DNA from: Phycisphaerae bacterium
Lineage (GTDB): Bacteria; Planctomycetota; Phycisphaerae; UBA1845
DNA length: 5,355 nt
Direction: 5' to 3'
NCBI GenBank assembly: GCA_028277545.1
Contig: JANQGB010000256.1
Location: 1 to 5,355 of the forward strand
Numbering within the stretch: position 1 is the stretch's first letter; each line of letters starts with the position of its first letter. The notes beneath the pieces are model-generated. The model was given only the letters and a program-made list of their open reading frames with translations, was not told where the DNA came from and ran no database searches. Below are positions 4,881 to 5,355 of the stretch, piece by piece. A program made the translations under genes and the position numbers.

Positions 4881-5355
4881 GTGCAGGTCAAGCTTACAGA
4901 ACGGTCAAAGTACCGCGGCAAAGTCACGATTCTGCCAGCCTCCGCCGGGGAGTGCGATGTAGGCGCCATACGCGGCCTCGCAGCAGGCAGCGTCCGCGTG
5001 GGTGATGATGTGGGAGAGACGACGGTCCTGCAGGTCGGGGATCAGCAGGTGGTGGTGATCTCCTCGGGGCCGTCCGATCGCTGCGTGGACGATACCTTCC
5101 GCCGGGTGGGCGGCATAGCGGCCAAGTGGCTGGGGAGCCGCCAGGTCAAGCAGGCAGGCGTGGATCTGCGGGTGACCGATTCGTGCGGCTGTGCCAATCC
5201 CATGTCTTCGTTATGCGAGGGCCTGATTCTGGGGGCGTTCAGATTCGACGAGCACAAGTCCTCGAAGAAGCGGCCGACACAAGTCAAGGTGGACGTCCTG
5301 GTCGACCGCGTTAACAAGAAGCTCTCCGCTGAGCTGTCGCAAGCCCGTCACACGG
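4881..5355 (+). CDS. pepA: Leucyl aminopeptidase, M17 family, N-terminal part (3' end outside window)
   Basis: The frame stays open for 158 codons from a GTG at 4881 to the right edge. The visible part is the non-catalytic N-terminal domain of M17 (PepA/cytosol) aminopeptidases. It shows the beta-alpha pattern with a 'VVVISSG' strand (57-63), then FRRVGGIAAKWLGS (73-86), QAGVDL (91-96) and the diagnostic CEGLILGAFRFDEHKS (112-127), equivalent to the family's 'EGl.LG.Y.Fd.yK'. The strand VKVDVLV (135-141) opens the next segment. Family members are about 500 aa, hexameric and cytoplasmic, and use two metal ions to remove N-terminal residues from peptides. The metal-binding catalytic domain lies beyond the window, so activity cannot be judged. 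Five cysteines are visible (25, 68, 102, 104, 112), with a CGC motif just before the EGL helix. The gene is divergent from the small lipoprotein. PepA of E. coli also binds DNA, but nothing here shows that for this protein. Confidence 0.88.
   Translation, partial: MQVKLTERSKYRGKVTILPASAGECDVGAIRGLAAGSVRVGDDVGETTVLQVGDQQVVVISSGPSDRCVDDTFRRVGGIAAKWLGSRQVKQAGVDLRVTDSCGCANPMSSLCEGLILGAFRFDEHKSSKKRPTQVKVDVLVDRVNKKLSAELSQARHT

Noticed and set aside
4579..4969. Minus-strand frames across the divergent region upstream of the small lipoprotein
   Set aside because: They overlap the candidate aminopeptidase promoter and start, show low-complexity Arg/Pro/Gly composition and have no domain signal.
5042..5317. 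Frames on both strands inside the right-hand gene
   Set aside because: They are shadows of the aminopeptidase frame, which carries the conserved EGL..G.F.F....K signature.
1..5355. Accessory system such as defence locus, mobile element, CRISPR array or integrated element
   Set aside because: No transposase, integrase, array-like repeats, tRNA or attachment-site duplication was seen; the recognisable genes are housekeeping types.

Overview
The window reads as a piece of ordinary chromosome from a GC-rich, diderm (outer-membrane) bacterium. Three things point, without proving it, to the Planctomycetota, perhaps a Phycisphaerae-like lineage. These are a BamD-like TPR protein with no lipid-anchor cysteine placed directly upstream of an LptE-like lipoprotein, an HU/IHF protein with a QNPKTLE arm and an extra C-terminal tail, and a small orphan lipoprotein with an Arg/His-rich tail. 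The lineage call is inference from general familiarity and was not tested by any search.

Layout. Positions 1-1504 (minus strand) hold a two-gene envelope unit: a secreted BamD/YfiO-like TPR protein, then an LptE-like lipoprotein whose start overlaps the upstream stop by four bases (ATGA) and whose 3' end runs off the left edge. A divergent intergenic region (1505-1692) holds a good promoter for the envelope unit, a nested palindrome, and an extended -10 element that would give a leaderless mRNA for the next gene. Positions 1693-3621 (plus) encode a complete ABC-F ATPase of 642 aa. It converges on an HU/IHF-family DNA-binding protein (3702-4058, minus). Upstream of that gene, across a 218-nt gap with a candidate promoter, is a small GTG-started lipoprotein of unknown function (4277-4594, minus). 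A divergent intergenic region (4595-4880) with a strong inverted repeat precedes the GTG-started N-terminal part of a leucyl aminopeptidase (M17, PepA-like; 4881 to the right edge, plus).

Function. The left unit serves outer-membrane biogenesis (beta-barrel assembly and LPS transport). The ABC-F protein probably acts on the ribosome. HU compacts and bends DNA, and PepA-like enzymes trim peptides. No mobile element, CRISPR array, defence island, tRNA or rRNA was seen, so this looks like a core-genome region. The observations most worth following are regulatory: four candidate sigma70-type promoters with related elements, two intergenic inverted repeats placed like operators, and the probable leaderless start of the ABC-F gene.
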